Below are positions 25,511 to 35,364 of a DNA stretch of 64,000 nt, piece after piece. The position numbers and the translations under genes were made by a program. The number at the start of each line of letters is the position of its first letter. Within the stretch, counting starts at the first letter, position 1. Under the pieces are notes generated by a model. The model was not told the origin of the DNA. It saw nothing but the letters and a program-made list of their open reading frames with translations, and searched no databases. Origin of the DNA: UBA8389 sp035719105 (GTDB lineage: Bacteria > Bacteroidota > Bacteroidia > Bacteroidales > UBA1402); the NCBI GenBank assembly GCA_035719105.1, contig DASTGN010000003.1, positions 62,001-126,000 on the forward strand, read 5' to 3'.

Positions 25511-26646
25511 AAACGCGCAAACGCATCTTGTTTATTGACCGTGACGGTTCACTCGTTTTGGAACCGCCTGTAGATTATCAATTGGACAGTTTGGAAAAAC
25601 TCGAATTTTACCCCGGTGTTTTTCGAAACCTATCTTTTATTCGTCAGAAATTGGATTTCATGTTTGTCATGGTGACCAATCAGGATGGGATGGGTACTGC
25701 TTCTTTTCCTGAAGAAAATTTTTGGCCTGCACAAAACAAAGTGTTGAAAGCATTTGAAAACGAGGGTGTTACATTTGATGCCATTCACATTGACCGTTCC
25801 ATGCCTGCCGATCAGGCGCCCACTCGCAAACCGCGAACAGGCATGTTGACAGAATATTTCACCGATGAATACGATTTGGAAAATTCTTTTGTCATTGGTG
25901 ACCGCATAACCGATGTCGAATTGGCTAAAAATCTGGGTTGCAAAGCCATTCTTTTGCAACAAGATAATGATGAAACTGCCATCAACCTCAGCAAGAAAAA
26001 TTTAAACGACGTTTGTGCCCTGATTTCTCCCAATTGGAACGATGTTTCCGCCTTTTTGTTTGCAGGTGAACGTCGGGCTGTGATTGAGCGCAAAACCCAC
26101 GAAACCGATATTATGGTGGAATTGAACCTCGATGGAAACGGTAAAACGAATATATCAACAGGTTTGGGATTTTTTGACCATATGCTGGATCAAATCGGCA
26201 AACACTCAGGCATCGATTTGACCATAAAAACAGTTGGAGATTTGAATGTCGATGAACACCACACCATCGAAGATACCGCCATTGCCTTGGGGGAAGCTTT
26301 ATTAAAGGCTTTGGGTGATAAGCGAGGAGTCGAACGCTATGGTTTCTGTTTACCCATGGATGATTGTTTGTGCTCAGTCGCGCTTGATTTTGGAGGTCGT
26401 CCCTGGATCGTCTGGGATTGCCAATTCAAGCGGGAAAGGGTAGGAGATGTTCCCACTGAACTCTTTTTCCATTTCTTCAAATCTATCAGTGATTCTGCTC
26501 GTATGAACTTGAATATCAAGGCGGAAGGCGAAAATGAACATCATAAGATTGAAGGCATTTTCAAAGCCTTCGCCCGTTCTATTAAAATGGCAATCAAGCG
26601 GGATATCTATCATTTTGAATTGCCAAGCACCAAGGGTTTACTGTGA
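25507..26646 (+). CDS. hisB: bifunctional histidinol-phosphatase / imidazoleglycerol-phosphate dehydratase
   Basis: 379-aa fusion of two his enzymes. The N-terminal HAD phosphatase (about 1-170) has the DxD motif in LFIDRDGSLV (D11, D13) and a GDRITDVELAKNLG motif. The C-terminal IGPD domain (about 190-379) has the two manganese-binding motifs DEHHTIEDTAIALGEAL and ENEHHKIEGIFKAFARS. The protein thus carries out steps 6 and 8 of histidine synthesis. It closes this four-gene cluster; hisH, hisA, hisF and hisIE are not in the window. Confidence 0.96.
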   Translation: MKTRKRILFIDRDGSLVLEPPVDYQLDSLEKLEFYPGVFRNLSFIRQKLDFMFVMVTNQDGMGTASFPEENFWPAQNKVLKAFENEGVTFDAIHIDRSMPADQAPTRKPRTGMLTEYFTDEYDLENSFVIGDRITDVELAKNLGCKAILLQQDNDETAINLSKKNLNDVCALISPNWNDVSAFLFAGERRAVIERKTHETDIMVELNLDGNGKTNISTGLGFFDHMLDQIGKHSGIDLTIKTVGDLNVDEHHTIEDTAIALGEALLKALGDKRGVERYGFCLPMDDCLCSVALDFGGRPWIVWDCQFKRERVGDVPTELFFHFFKSISDSARMNLNIKAEGENEHHKIEGIFKAFARSIKMAIKRDIYHFELPSTKGLL

Positions 26647-26735
26647 TCATCCACACGATAAACCGGTAAACCTGTCGATATTTCTCATGAATTAAAAAAC
26701 CCTTCAAAAAAGACATCAAACGGACAAAACCAATC

Positions 26736-26743
26736 TATATTTG
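26736..26743 (+). promoter_or_regulatory. -7 box of the gene at 26780
   Basis: TATATTTG, 36 bases before the ATG at 26780. It indicates a new transcription unit after hisB. Confidence 0.55.
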
Positions 26744-26779
26744 TAGCAGATCGCAGTCGTATTTTTAAACTGTCTGCCA

Positions 26780-28081
26780 ATGGAAAAAAATACTTTCATA
26801 TCGGTGTTCAGGCTGCAGAAAGAAGTTTTGTTTTTGGTATGGGTCGTTTTGCTCGTTGGATTTCCCGTAATTCGTGCAGAGGGTGCTGAATCGAATGCGG
26901 ATTCCGCCATTTACATCACTTGTAAAGGTTTGGTTGTCGATGCTGAAAGGGGCTCGCCGCTTTCTTACGCAACCATTATGGTCGAAGGGACCAACATCGC
27001 TACGGTCACCAATTCCGAAGGTGAGTTCTCTATCAAAGTTCCACAAAAATTTATGAACAACACCATTCTGATAACGTACATCGGTTTTCAGAATAGTCGA
27101 GTCAAAGTTTCCACATTGGTAGGAGATATTCGTCGAATTCCACTGAGAATCGCAGAAGTAAACCTTAGCGAAGTGCGCATCGAATATAAGGATGCAGAAG
27201 AACTCATGAGAAATGTTTTTGACTTAAGAACCAGGAACTATGTCACGGAACCGACATTGATGACGGCCTTTTACAGAGAAACCATCAAATTGCGAAAGTC
27301 GTATGTTTCCTTGCTCGAAGCGGTTGTCGATGTCTACAAATATCCCATTTATTCTGACAGAGAGGATATGGCATCCCTTTTCAAAGTGCGTAAGAAAACT
27401 GATTATACCAAATTGGACACGTTCGTGCTTAAATTGGCAGGAGGCCCTTACAATACACTGTGTCTGGACGTTATGAAAAATTTGGAATATACCTTTACCA
27501 ACGAAATATTTAAAAATATTGATTTTAAGTCGTTTCCGGCAACTATGATCGATCAACATCCTGTCTATGTGGTCGAGTTCAAACAGAAACCCCAGGTTAC
27601 AGAACCTTTGTTTTACGGTAAATTGTATATTGATGCTGTGAACCTGGCTATGTTCAGTGCTAGTTTCGATATGAACTTGGAAGATGTCAGAAAAGCATCA
27701 GCAGTATTTATCCTCAGTAAACCCGGAGTGGCAAACGTTGAAGTGACCAAGGCACATTATCATGTCAGTTATGTGATGCGGGAGGGCAAATGGTATATGT
27801 CCTACGGACGTGCAGAAATGAACTTCAAGGTAAACCGGAAAAGAAGGTTGTTCAGTTCAACATTCGAAACGGTTTTTGAGATGGCTGTGACTGATTGGCA
27901 GCCTGTTACAGGCGAAAAGTGGTCTCGAAACCATACAAAATTAAAACCATTCGTTATTGTTACAGATGAAACATCAGGATTTTCTGACGCTGCATTTTGG
28001 GGCACTGAAAACATAATCGAACCGGACAAATCGATTGAAACAGCCATCAGCAAGATAAAAAAGAATCTGAAAGATAGGTAG
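26780..28081 (+). CDS. carboxypeptidase-regulatory-domain envelope protein of unknown function
   Basis: 433 aa. A hydrophobic segment at about 15-32 (EVLFLVWVVLLVGFPVIRAEG) acts as a signal peptide. Residues about 46-125 form a CarboxypepD_reg-like beta-sandwich (GLVVDAERGSPLSYATIMVEGTNIATVTNSEGEF, then ILITYIGFQ). The following 300 residues are beta-rich and resemble uncharacterised Bacteroidota proteins with this N-terminal domain. No catalytic residues are recognisable. It is probably periplasmic or outer-membrane-associated. It may form a transcription unit with the small lipoprotein gene 42 bases downstream. Confidence 0.72.
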   Translation: MEKNTFISVFRLQKEVLFLVWVVLLVGFPVIRAEGAESNADSAIYITCKGLVVDAERGSPLSYATIMVEGTNIATVTNSEGEFSIKVPQKFMNNTILITYIGFQNSRVKVSTLVGDIRRIPLRIAEVNLSEVRIEYKDAEELMRNVFDLRTRNYVTEPTLMTAFYRETIKLRKSYVSLLEAVVDVYKYPIYSDREDMASLFKVRKKTDYTKLDTFVLKLAGGPYNTLCLDVMKNLEYTFTNEIFKNIDFKSFPATMIDQHPVYVVEFKQKPQVTEPLFYGKLYIDAVNLAMFSASFDMNLEDVRKASAVFILSKPGVANVEVTKAHYHVSYVMREGKWYMSYGRAEMNFKVNRKRRLFSSTFETVFEMAVTDWQPVTGEKWSRNHTKLKPFVIVTDETSGFSDAAFWGTENIIEPDKSIETAISKIKKNLKDR

Positions 28082-28123
28082 TTACAAACTCATCAGTTTA
28101 CTAAAAATTTAAAAACCACTATT

Positions 28124-28558
28124 ATGAGAAACGCCCTTTTATTCGGCATCGTTCTTGTATTTCTTTTTATGGGATGCCATCAAGAAAAACGACTTGCTAT
28201 TGAAGGTTCATGGAAAATGGTTTACGGAGACTGGATGGCCTCAGACAGTAGTTCCTATCCGGGAAAAATTGCAGGTAGCCAGATCAAAACCTGGACCAAA
28301 GAATATTTTACGTTTGTAGGAGAGTTCAAGCATGGTGACAGAGCCATTGATGCGACTTATGGTGGCGGAACCTACTCGTTGATCGGCAAACGGTATACGG
28401 AAAACCCCGTTTATCATAATTCAAAAACGTACCTTGGCCATGAAGTTCGAATCCTGCTTGAAATCAAAGGAGATACATTGATTCAACGCTGGCCTGCAAC
28501 AGCCGATTGGAAATTACCCCAACGGTTTTGCATGGAAAAATACATCCGATTGAGGTAG
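28124..28558 (+). CDS. small lipoprotein of unknown function
   Basis: 144 aa. A short hydrophobic N-terminus ends in a lipobox (LFMGC), so the mature protein should be anchored through its cysteine in the envelope. The remainder (EGSWKMVYGDW..., YFTFVGEF, GGGTYSL) has the alternating pattern of a lipocalin-like beta barrel, as seen in many Bacteroidota small lipoproteins. Its function is unknown. It lies 42 bases after the previous gene. Its last base directly adjoins the last base of the convergent SDR gene, with no intergenic sequence. Confidence 0.7.
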   Translation: MRNALLFGIVLVFLFMGCHQEKRLAIEGSWKMVYGDWMASDSSSYPGKIAGSQIKTWTKEYFTFVGEFKHGDRAIDATYGGGTYSLIGKRYTENPVYHNSKTYLGHEVRILLEIKGDTLIQRWPATADWKLPQRFCMEKYIRLR

Positions 28559-29464
28559 CTAAAAGACAAACTTCTTTCCCGTCAATTGTTCTGACACTGT
28601 CCAAAGTTCCTTGGCCAATGACTCATTGTGCGAAGCAGAACTGGAGGATACCGGAATGGGATAGCCACTGAGGCCGCCTATGCCTTTGGGGCCAAAATAT
28701 TCAGCACCTTTTAAGTTGGGCTCCGTTGCGGCGCGCAAAATGGGTAAAGCTCCGAGTTCCACCCGTTGAGTAAGCAATTTGGCAATGAAATTAAAGCCGG
28801 ATGTCCTAAAAAGATTGGTGTTGGTTACTCCGGGATGGGCTGCATTGGCCAATATGTTTAATCCATGGAACTTAATCTGCCTGTCCAATTCATAGGTAAA
28901 TAAGAGGTTGGCAAGTTTGCTTTGAGAATATGCTTTGGTACGATTATAGGTTTTCTCCCAATTCAAATCCTGCATGTTCAGGTGATCAAGTACGGTATGG
29001 GCGATGCTGCTCTGTGTCGTTATTCGAGATTCCGGCGTTGCTTTCAATAGATCAAACAGCAAAGCAGTCAACGCAAAATGCCCGAGATGGTTGGTTCCGA
29101 ATTGAAGCTCAAAATTTTGTTTGGTCGTTTCCCTTGAAGCTGGGTACATGACTCCAGCATTATTGATGAGTCGGTCCAGTTGAGTGAATTTTGCATGAAA
29201 TGCCTCCGAAAAGGCTTGTATGGAATCTAAATCGGATAGATCCAAAATCATCCAACCAACATTTGCTGAGGGATATTCACCCTTTATTTTTTCTACTGCT
29301 GCTGCACCTTTTTCAACCGATCGGGCTGTTAAGATGACTTCAGCATTTTTCAAACTCAATACCCTGGCTGTTTCCAGCCCGATTCCACTTGTGCCGCCGG
29401 TGATTAATACCCTTTTTCCGGATAGGTCGGCAATGTTGTCTATGGTCCAGTTCTTTGTAGGCAT
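28559..29464 (-). CDS. short-chain dehydrogenase/reductase
   Basis: 301-aa classical SDR resembling retinol-dehydrogenase-type oxidoreductases. NAD(P) binding: VLITGGTSGIGLETARVL. Structural motif: LINNAGVMYPA. Catalytic Ser in TTQSSIAHTV and the Tyr/Lys pair in AYSQSKLANL. The substrate is unknown. The frame is open to 29506, inside the tolC-like gene. The ATG at 29464 (MPTKNWTIDNIADL) starts 10 bases after that gene's stop and gives a normal N-terminus. It is the last gene of the efflux operon by position, though its link to export is not obvious. Confidence 0.87.
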   Translation of the reverse strand: MPTKNWTIDNIADLSGKRVLITGGTSGIGLETARVLSLKNAEVILTARSVEKGAAAVEKIKGEYPSANVGWMILDLSDLDSIQAFSEAFHAKFTQLDRLINNAGVMYPASRETTKQNFELQFGTNHLGHFALTALLFDLLKATPESRITTQSSIAHTVLDHLNMQDLNWEKTYNRTKAYSQSKLANLLFTYELDRQIKFHGLNILANAAHPGVTNTNLFRTSGFNFIAKLLTQRVELGALPILRAATEPNLKGAEYFGPKGIGGLSGYPIPVSSSSASHNESLAKELWTVSEQLTGKKFVF

Positions 29465-29474
29465 ACGAATCGTT

Positions 29475-30956
29475 TTAATTAATTGTTGTATCTCGTTGAA
29501 AATCATAGAATGTCTTACGCATAATGTCTGCCAACATGAGTTGGTAATTGATATATGCTCTCAAATGGGAATTGTAGGCATTGTTCAGTCGTTCACGCTC
29601 AAGTGCAAGTGCCTGACTGTCAATGTTTCCATCAGCAAAGCGTTGGCGAGTGATATTGAAACTTTTTTCGGCTACCAAAACGTTTTTTTCGAGCAATTGA
29701 AGCCGTTTGAGACTGCTATTCAGCTCATCCACCAAATTTAAGACTTCACGTTCAATACTTCTTTTTATTTCCTCTTGCCGATAAACATTTTGTTGCAATT
29801 GTGCTTTAGCGGCATTGACCAAGGCCCGATTTTCTCCCCAGTCTAAAATTGGAACCGTTATGTTGAAACCAATCCCGAAATTTCGGGGGCGGACCTTATA
29901 ATCTTGTATTGAATTTTCAACCGCAGTGGTCAAAGAGGTGCTCAAAACTTGATTGCTCACCCCAATTTTTTCAAAATAGGCTGTCAAATCTCCCTTGATC
30001 ATTCCCTCCGCTTTTTGACGCTTGATGCTCATTTTATTGAGTTCGATTTGAATTTCGTTCTCGCGAATTTCCAAACGGTTGGCCATAGCCAACTTCACAG
30101 CTTTAATGGGATCAACAAAGACCACTTTATAGCTGAGCTCACTGCTGAGCATGACACTATCGGTTAACTGCAATCCAATCAGTTCTTTGAAAGAATTCTT
30201 TGCTGAACTTTGATTGATGATGGCTAAATCGTAATTGTTCTGCGCTTCTGCCAGGTCGACTTCCATTTGCAAAGCATCCACTTCTTTAATTAAACCGGCT
30301 TCAAATTTATTTTTTGCAACAGTATAAGCTTCTTTTTGACGTTCCAGATTCATTCGAGCAATTTCTTCACTCTTTTGGACGGAAATCAAATTAAAAAAGA
30401 CGTTGGTAACATTATAAACCAGGTTGAGCTCTTCCCGTTTGAGTTGTTTGCTGGATCGTTCATAAGCCAGGGCTGCTTGTTTGTAAGAAGATTTTATGGA
30501 ATTGTAACCATACAGTGCATCAATCGGTTGGGTCAATCCCAATCGCGTATTCATGTTCAACAAACGCTTGTTGCCATTGTAATCATCATAATCTGAAATG
30601 CCTGAACGAATGTAGATGTTACCGTCGGTCGGTAGTGACTGATTGATAATCAGATTTCCCGAATAATTCATCTGCTTGACTGGATAAAAGGACAAACCAG
30701 TGGAATCTTCAAATTGTCGAATGGTCTCCGTATATTGAGGAGAAACCAAATTCATATCCACATGGGTCTTGAATTTGCTGGTGGCCGATTTTAGGTTGTA
30801 CTCAGCAATTTTTAAATCTTGTTTCAAGCGAAGCATATCGTAGCTTTTTTGTTTAGCGATATCTATACTCTTCTCTAAATCAAGCAAATATGTTTCTGCA
30901 GAAAGCTGGAACGAGAGACAGAACAATATTAAAAGGAGTGTTGCAATATTTTTCAT
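29475..30956 (-). CDS. TolC-family outer-membrane efflux channel
   Basis: 493 aa with a Sec signal peptide (ATLLLILFCLSFQLSAETY). The rest is the long helical and beta-barrel pattern of OEP/TolC proteins: paired coiled-coil repeats at about 180-260 (EEIARMNLERQKEAYTVAKN) and about 380-460 (SFNITRQRFADGNIDSQAL). It is expected to form a trimeric channel for the exporter encoded upstream. Its ATG overlaps the stop of the ATPase gene by 4 bases, showing tight coupling. Confidence 0.9.
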   Translation of the reverse strand: MKNIATLLLILFCLSFQLSAETYLLDLEKSIDIAKQKSYDMLRLKQDLKIAEYNLKSATSKFKTHVDMNLVSPQYTETIRQFEDSTGLSFYPVKQMNYSGNLIINQSLPTDGNIYIRSGISDYDDYNGNKRLLNMNTRLGLTQPIDALYGYNSIKSSYKQAALAYERSSKQLKREELNLVYNVTNVFFNLISVQKSEEIARMNLERQKEAYTVAKNKFEAGLIKEVDALQMEVDLAEAQNNYDLAIINQSSAKNSFKELIGLQLTDSVMLSSELSYKVVFVDPIKAVKLAMANRLEIRENEIQIELNKMSIKRQKAEGMIKGDLTAYFEKIGVSNQVLSTSLTTAVENSIQDYKVRPRNFGIGFNITVPILDWGENRALVNAAKAQLQQNVYRQEEIKRSIEREVLNLVDELNSSLKRLQLLEKNVLVAEKSFNITRQRFADGNIDSQALALERERLNNAYNSHLRAYINYQLMLADIMRKTFYDFQRDTTIN

Positions 30957-31651
30957 AATGTATCAGTAGTCTTATGATTGGCTTTGTCTGAATGAATGAG
31001 TCCATCCTTTATAAAAATGGTACGGTGTGCATGATCGGCAATTTCCTGTTCGTGTGTGATCAAAATGATGGTGTTACCTTCTTGATGAAGTTGATTGAAC
31101 AATTCCATGATTTCGTCACCAGTTTTTGAATCCAGAGCTCCAGTCGGTTCATCGGCAAGTAAGATGCCTGGATTGGTCACCAAAGCTCGTGCTATGGCAA
31201 CGCGCTGCCTTTGACCACCACTCAATTCGCTGGGCTTGTGGTTGATGCGTTCAGCCAAACCAACTCTGTCTAGTGCCTTTAAAGCACGTTCCCGACGTTC
31301 TGTCTTGTGAACACCTGCATAAATGAGGGGTAGTTCTACATTGTGAATGGAACTCATTCGTGCAAGTAAATTGAAATTTTGAAAGACGAATCCAATTTCT
31401 TTGTTACGCATAACCGAAAGAGTATCATCGTCTAAACTACTAACGTCCACATCTCTAAACAGATATTGCCCCCCGGTTGGAGTATCCAAACAACCAATGA
31501 TGTTCATCAAGGTCGATTTGCCGGAACCAGAAGGGCCCATGATGGCGACGTATTCATTGTGTTCAATCTTTAGATCGATGGTTTTCAAAGCATCGACCTC
31601 CACGTCGTCCATTACGTATTTTTTGGAAAGGTTTTTTATTTCGATCAGCAT
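30953..31651 (-). CDS. MacB/LolD-type ABC transporter ATPase
   Basis: 232-aa nucleotide-binding subunit. Walker A: GPSGSGKSTLMN. Q-loop: FVFQNFNLLARM. Signature: ELSGGQRQRVAIARAL. Walker B with catalytic Glu: ILLADEPTGALD. H-loop: IILITHEQEIADHA. This is the type VII (MacB, LolCDE, FtsEX) class, which powers substrate movement through periplasmic adaptors or lipoprotein extraction. It is placed between the permease and the TolC gene. Confidence 0.93.
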   Translation of the reverse strand: MLIEIKNLSKKYVMDDVEVDALKTIDLKIEHNEYVAIMGPSGSGKSTLMNIIGCLDTPTGGQYLFRDVDVSSLDDDTLSVMRNKEIGFVFQNFNLLARMSSIHNVELPLIYAGVHKTERRERALKALDRVGLAERINHKPSELSGGQRQRVAIARALVTNPGILLADEPTGALDSKTGDEIMELFNQLHQEGNTIILITHEQEIADHAHRTIFIKDGLIHSDKANHKTTDTL

Positions 31652-31663
31652 GGTAGTTTCGTA

Positions 31664-32902
31664 TTATTCGTAACGGATGGAATCGATGGGTTTCAAATTC
31701 GCAGCATTCTTAGCAGGCAAGTAACCAAAACTGATGCCGACTAAAACTGAAAAACCGAAGGCTACGATCACCGAATAGGGTCTGATAAAGGTATTGACAT
31801 CCGTAAACAGCGAAATGGTCAGCGATAAACTGACTCCCAGAATGACTCCAATAATTCCGCCTGTGATGCTGATAGCCACAGCTTCCGTGACAAATTGGCT
31901 CATGATGTCGGACTTTTTTGCACCGATGGCTCTTCGTATACCAATTTCACGGGTTCGTTCCATGACAGTCGCCAACATGATGTTCATAATTCCGATTCCT
32001 CCCACCACCAAGGATATGGCGGCAATGGCACCCAACAAAAAATTATAGATTTGCCTTTCCTTTTCTTCTTGTTTCAAGAGTTCATAAGGAATGACCAAAG
32101 AATAGTCTACATTGTTGAAATGGTGCCTAATAAGAATGCCTCGTATCAAATCGGCAATTTCCATCAGTTTTTCTGAATTTTCTACCTGAACCGTAATTTG
32201 CTGAATCTGACTGGTTAAAGCGTTTTCAGGTGAAAATCGGTTTAAAAAGGTAGTCAAGGGTACATAGATATCGGTATTCAAGTCGCGAGATGCCAATTCA
32301 CCGACCGTTTCGGTAAAAACAGCCTTCGATTGGAGCACACCAATGACTTCGAGCCACTGATCGTCCACTTTGACCATTTTACCTACTGCTTCTTGTTGCT
32401 GAAATAAGGCTTTAGCAACCCCGGCTCCCAACACACAGACTTTCAAATTGCGTTTGTAGTGATCTTCGTTGATGAAAATGCCTTTTTCAGTTTTGAAATT
32501 AAGCATTTTAATGTAATCTGGCGTAATTCCGATGATGGTCGATTTAGAAGATTTGTCTGCGTATTTTACGTCTGTGTTGATTTCTGCCTGAGGGGCAACG
32601 CGTTTTACACCTGGCACCACTTCCTTGATGACCTGAGCATCGGTCATAGAAAGGCCTTGTGAAAATTTTGCGCGTACTTCTTCCAATTCCTCATTGGTAA
32701 ACTGCTTATCTCGGATGATTATGTTGTTCACACCCAAATCCTGATATTTGGCAATAGCCTGTCTTTTAGCACCTTCACCTATGGAAAGCATGGAAATAAC
32801 CGAGGCGACTCCAAAAATAATTCCTAACATGGTTAAAAAAGACCGGAATTTGTGATCGGTCAGTCCTGTCAGGGCGACTCGTATGTTTTCTTCGTATTGC
32901 AT
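31664..32902 (-). CDS. MacB-like ABC permease
   Basis: 412 aa. The layout matches the MacB family: an N-terminal TM helix (FRSFLTMLGIIFGVASVISMLSIGEGAKR), a large periplasmic MacB_PCD domain (about 50-270), and three C-terminal TM helices (FtsX domain) with GGIGIMNIMLATVMERTREIGIRRAIGAKKSDI. It has no fused ATPase, which is encoded by the next gene. It should work as a dimer with the ATPase, an adaptor hexamer and the TolC-like channel. Confidence 0.92.
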   Translation of the reverse strand: MQYEENIRVALTGLTDHKFRSFLTMLGIIFGVASVISMLSIGEGAKRQAIAKYQDLGVNNIIIRDKQFTNEELEEVRAKFSQGLSMTDAQVIKEVVPGVKRVAPQAEINTDVKYADKSSKSTIIGITPDYIKMLNFKTEKGIFINEDHYKRNLKVCVLGAGVAKALFQQQEAVGKMVKVDDQWLEVIGVLQSKAVFTETVGELASRDLNTDIYVPLTTFLNRFSPENALTSQIQQITVQVENSEKLMEIADLIRGILIRHHFNNVDYSLVIPYELLKQEEKERQIYNFLLGAIAAISLVVGGIGIMNIMLATVMERTREIGIRRAIGAKKSDIMSQFVTEAVAISITGGIIGVILGVSLSLTISLFTDVNTFIRPYSVIVAFGFSVLVGISFGYLPAKNAANLKPIDSIRYE

Positions 32903-32907
32903 GGAGG

Positions 32908-34110
32908 TTAATCTTTCTGAATTTCTTCTACCGGAACCAATCGTTGTCCTTTCTTAAAATCACCATAAATCACTATTTGAGTATTGTTGGAAGGCCCAAT
33001 TTTCACATTGACCGGGATATATCCCTGACCTTTCTTCAAGTAGACGCAATGCCCGGTTTTGGTTGTATCGATGCAACTCAACGGTACATAAACAACATTT
33101 TTCAATTCTTTGCAAAAGAATTCGCAACTAACCGTCATGCCGGGTTTCAAGCGCTGATCTTCATCCAGCAATTTTACCTCTACATCAAAAACCTTCTGTT
33201 TGGATTTTTGATCTTTACGGTAACAAAGCTTTTCGATGAGTGAAACTTCGCCTCTGAAGGTCACATCGGGCATGGCATCCAATCGTACAATAACTTTTTG
33301 GCCAACATTTATCTTTTGATAGTCGAATTCATTGATTTGAGTCTCCACTTTCATTTTTGTCAAATTGGGAACATTTCCCATATTGTTGCCTTGATAAACT
33401 TGATCTCCGATTTTCAACACCGATCCGTTTCTACGATTTCTTGCAATCTGGAATATGCCTGAAATAGGCGTGCGAATGGTCAGCTTGGGCAAAACTTCAT
33501 AAGCGCTTTTAATATTTTTTTTGATCTGATTGATTCGAATTCGTTGGATGATCAAGTCGTTTTTTTCGACCGTTTTATTGAACTCAATACTCCTTTTTAC
33601 CTTGGCCAAGGCAATTTTTTCCTGTTCGAATTCCAACTCCTTCGACTTTCTGATTTGATTGGATTCAAACTTGGTGTATTCCATTTCCAACTTTTTCAAA
33701 TTAAAAGAAGCCATTCCGTTTTTAAGATTGGTTTCCAATTCGGCTCGCGTATTGTTCTGATTCACCAACAATTTGTCCATATTGGCTTGTTCAGTTTCTA
33801 ACTGACCTTCCAAATCGATGATCACTTTCTTGACATCCGTCGGATCCAATTGAATAATGGAATCTCCTACCTTGACTTCGGTTCCATGATCCAGAATTCC
33901 AATGATTTTCATTTGATACCAGTAATTTCCATAACGGGGCAAAATGAATGCCTTAGTCTCAACAGCAGCTAATTCACCAGTTTCAATGACCGTTTGATGA
34001 AAAGTACCCTTGTTGATTTTGTAACTATCCAACGGATTACCCGAACATGAAACCATCAATGAAAGGATGGCAGGGGCTAAAAGTCCCAAACGTATGATGC
34101 TTCGCTTCAT
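32908..34110 (-). CDS. HlyD/MacA-type periplasmic adaptor lipoprotein (third in the operon)
   Basis: 400 aa. Signal sequence with lipobox MVSC (Cys22), so inner-membrane anchored. Barrel-sandwich/lipoyl halves flank a long alpha-hairpin (about 105-205), followed by a beta-barrel and a membrane-proximal domain (LKPGMTVSCEFF). This is the adaptor arrangement of MacA. It is the adaptor nearest to the permease gene (5 bases). It overlaps the adaptor before it by 4 bases. Similar in plan to the two other adaptors but clearly different in sequence. Confidence 0.9.
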   Translation of the reverse strand: MKRSIIRLGLLAPAILSLMVSCSGNPLDSYKINKGTFHQTVIETGELAAVETKAFILPRYGNYWYQMKIIGILDHGTEVKVGDSIIQLDPTDVKKVIIDLEGQLETEQANMDKLLVNQNNTRAELETNLKNGMASFNLKKLEMEYTKFESNQIRKSKELEFEQEKIALAKVKRSIEFNKTVEKNDLIIQRIRINQIKKNIKSAYEVLPKLTIRTPISGIFQIARNRRNGSVLKIGDQVYQGNNMGNVPNLTKMKVETQINEFDYQKINVGQKVIVRLDAMPDVTFRGEVSLIEKLCYRKDQKSKQKVFDVEVKLLDEDQRLKPGMTVSCEFFCKELKNVVYVPLSCIDTTKTGHCVYLKKGQGYIPVNVKIGPSNNTQIVIYGDFKKGQRLVPVEEIQKD

Positions 34111-35354
34111 TTTACCTCTTTTTGGGTGGTTTTCGTATCTTTAGAACCCTTGGTCTCTTTGACGGCAAAGGGGTCAGCCATGGCAACTACATCGCCTGCT
34201 TTCAGACCTTTGGTAATGATGATGTGATCGGTGTTGGATACGCCGGTTTCCACCACTCTTTTTTCAAAACCATTCTTTGTCTTCAAATACACATATTCTT
34301 CTAAGCCATTGGTTTGAACACCATCGATGGGGATAAATACGACGTTGTTGATTTTACGAACCAACATACGACAACTGACAGATAAGCCTGGAAGTAATTT
34401 TTTTCCACCTTCGTGAATGAGAATATCGACTGGAAATACTTTAATTTTAGTGGAACCTTCTTTATTGACAGCAAGGTTAGCCACCGACATGACCTCACCA
34501 TAATAAACACTATCTGAAAAAGCGTCGGGTTTGATTTCCACTTTAAGCCCTTTGGTAATTTTTGAAATATCAACCTCATTGATTTGCACGGTCGCTTTCA
34601 GTTGTTTTAAGTTTGGCAGCTGAATTAGGTTTTGTCCCGACCAACATTGGTCTCCGACTTGAAATTTGACATCACTGCTCCAGTTGCGATTGATTATGGC
34701 TATACCTGGGGCAGGTGAGGCCAAAAATAACCTTTCCAGGGTTTCATGTGCTTCTTTCAACCTGGTTTTGTCCTGTTCGATGGACAACATCTTTTGCTTG
34801 ACGTCCTCTGCCTGAATCTTGATTTGGTTGTTGATTTGTTCTTTTGCACGAGCCAAGGCGATGTTTGCCTTATCTAAGTTGAGTTGAATTTCCTTACGTT
34901 TGATATTGGCTTCGTAGGTAGCCGATTCAAATTGAATTTTCGAAATTTCTTGTGAAAGTCTGGTGACTTCGTAATCGGCCCGTTGTTCTTCCAAATCGGA
35001 TTGTTGCTGTGCTTTCATTTTTTCCAATTCAGCATAACTCATTTCAAGCCTGGCTTCAGCTTCGACAATGGCTTTTTTTACTTCGGAAGGATCGAATACC
35101 AACAACGTATCGCCTTCCTCTACTTCTTTGCCATCTTTGACTATTTGGGTTATTTTTAATGTGCCATACCTCCAGGAAATGTTGGGAGATGTTACGTTTA
35201 TTGATTTAATGGCCTGAATTTCACCCGTTTCGATTACATCTAAGTAAAAAGTGCCTTTTACCGCCTTACTGACAGGGACTTCCACTGTTTCCTTCTTGTT
35301 GCAAGAAAACAATAAAAGGGCGATGCACAAAAGCATTGTGATTTTTCTCATCAT
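34107..35354 (-). CDS. HlyD/MacA-type periplasmic adaptor lipoprotein (second in the operon)
   Basis: 415 aa with lipobox LLFSC near residue 18. The order of domains is the same as in its neighbours: N-terminal lipoyl half (GTLKITQIVKDGKEVEEGDTLLVFDP), a coiled-coil hairpin of about 100 residues (EARLEMSYAELEKMKAQQQSD...), the second lipoyl half, and a beta-barrel (LLPGLSVSCRMLV). The C-terminal tail is rich in Lys and Thr. Its stop overlaps the next adaptor's ATG by 4 bases. Confidence 0.9.
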   Translation of the reverse strand: MMRKITMLLCIALLLFSCNKKETVEVPVSKAVKGTFYLDVIETGEIQAIKSINVTSPNISWRYGTLKITQIVKDGKEVEEGDTLLVFDPSEVKKAIVEAEARLEMSYAELEKMKAQQQSDLEEQRADYEVTRLSQEISKIQFESATYEANIKRKEIQLNLDKANIALARAKEQINNQIKIQAEDVKQKMLSIEQDKTRLKEAHETLERLFLASPAPGIAIINRNWSSDVKFQVGDQCWSGQNLIQLPNLKQLKATVQINEVDISKITKGLKVEIKPDAFSDSVYYGEVMSVANLAVNKEGSTKIKVFPVDILIHEGGKKLLPGLSVSCRMLVRKINNVVFIPIDGVQTNGLEEYVYLKTKNGFEKRVVETGVSNTDHIIITKGLKAGDVVAMADPFAVKETKGSKDTKTTQKEVK

Positions 35355-35364
35355 ATGGATTCAA

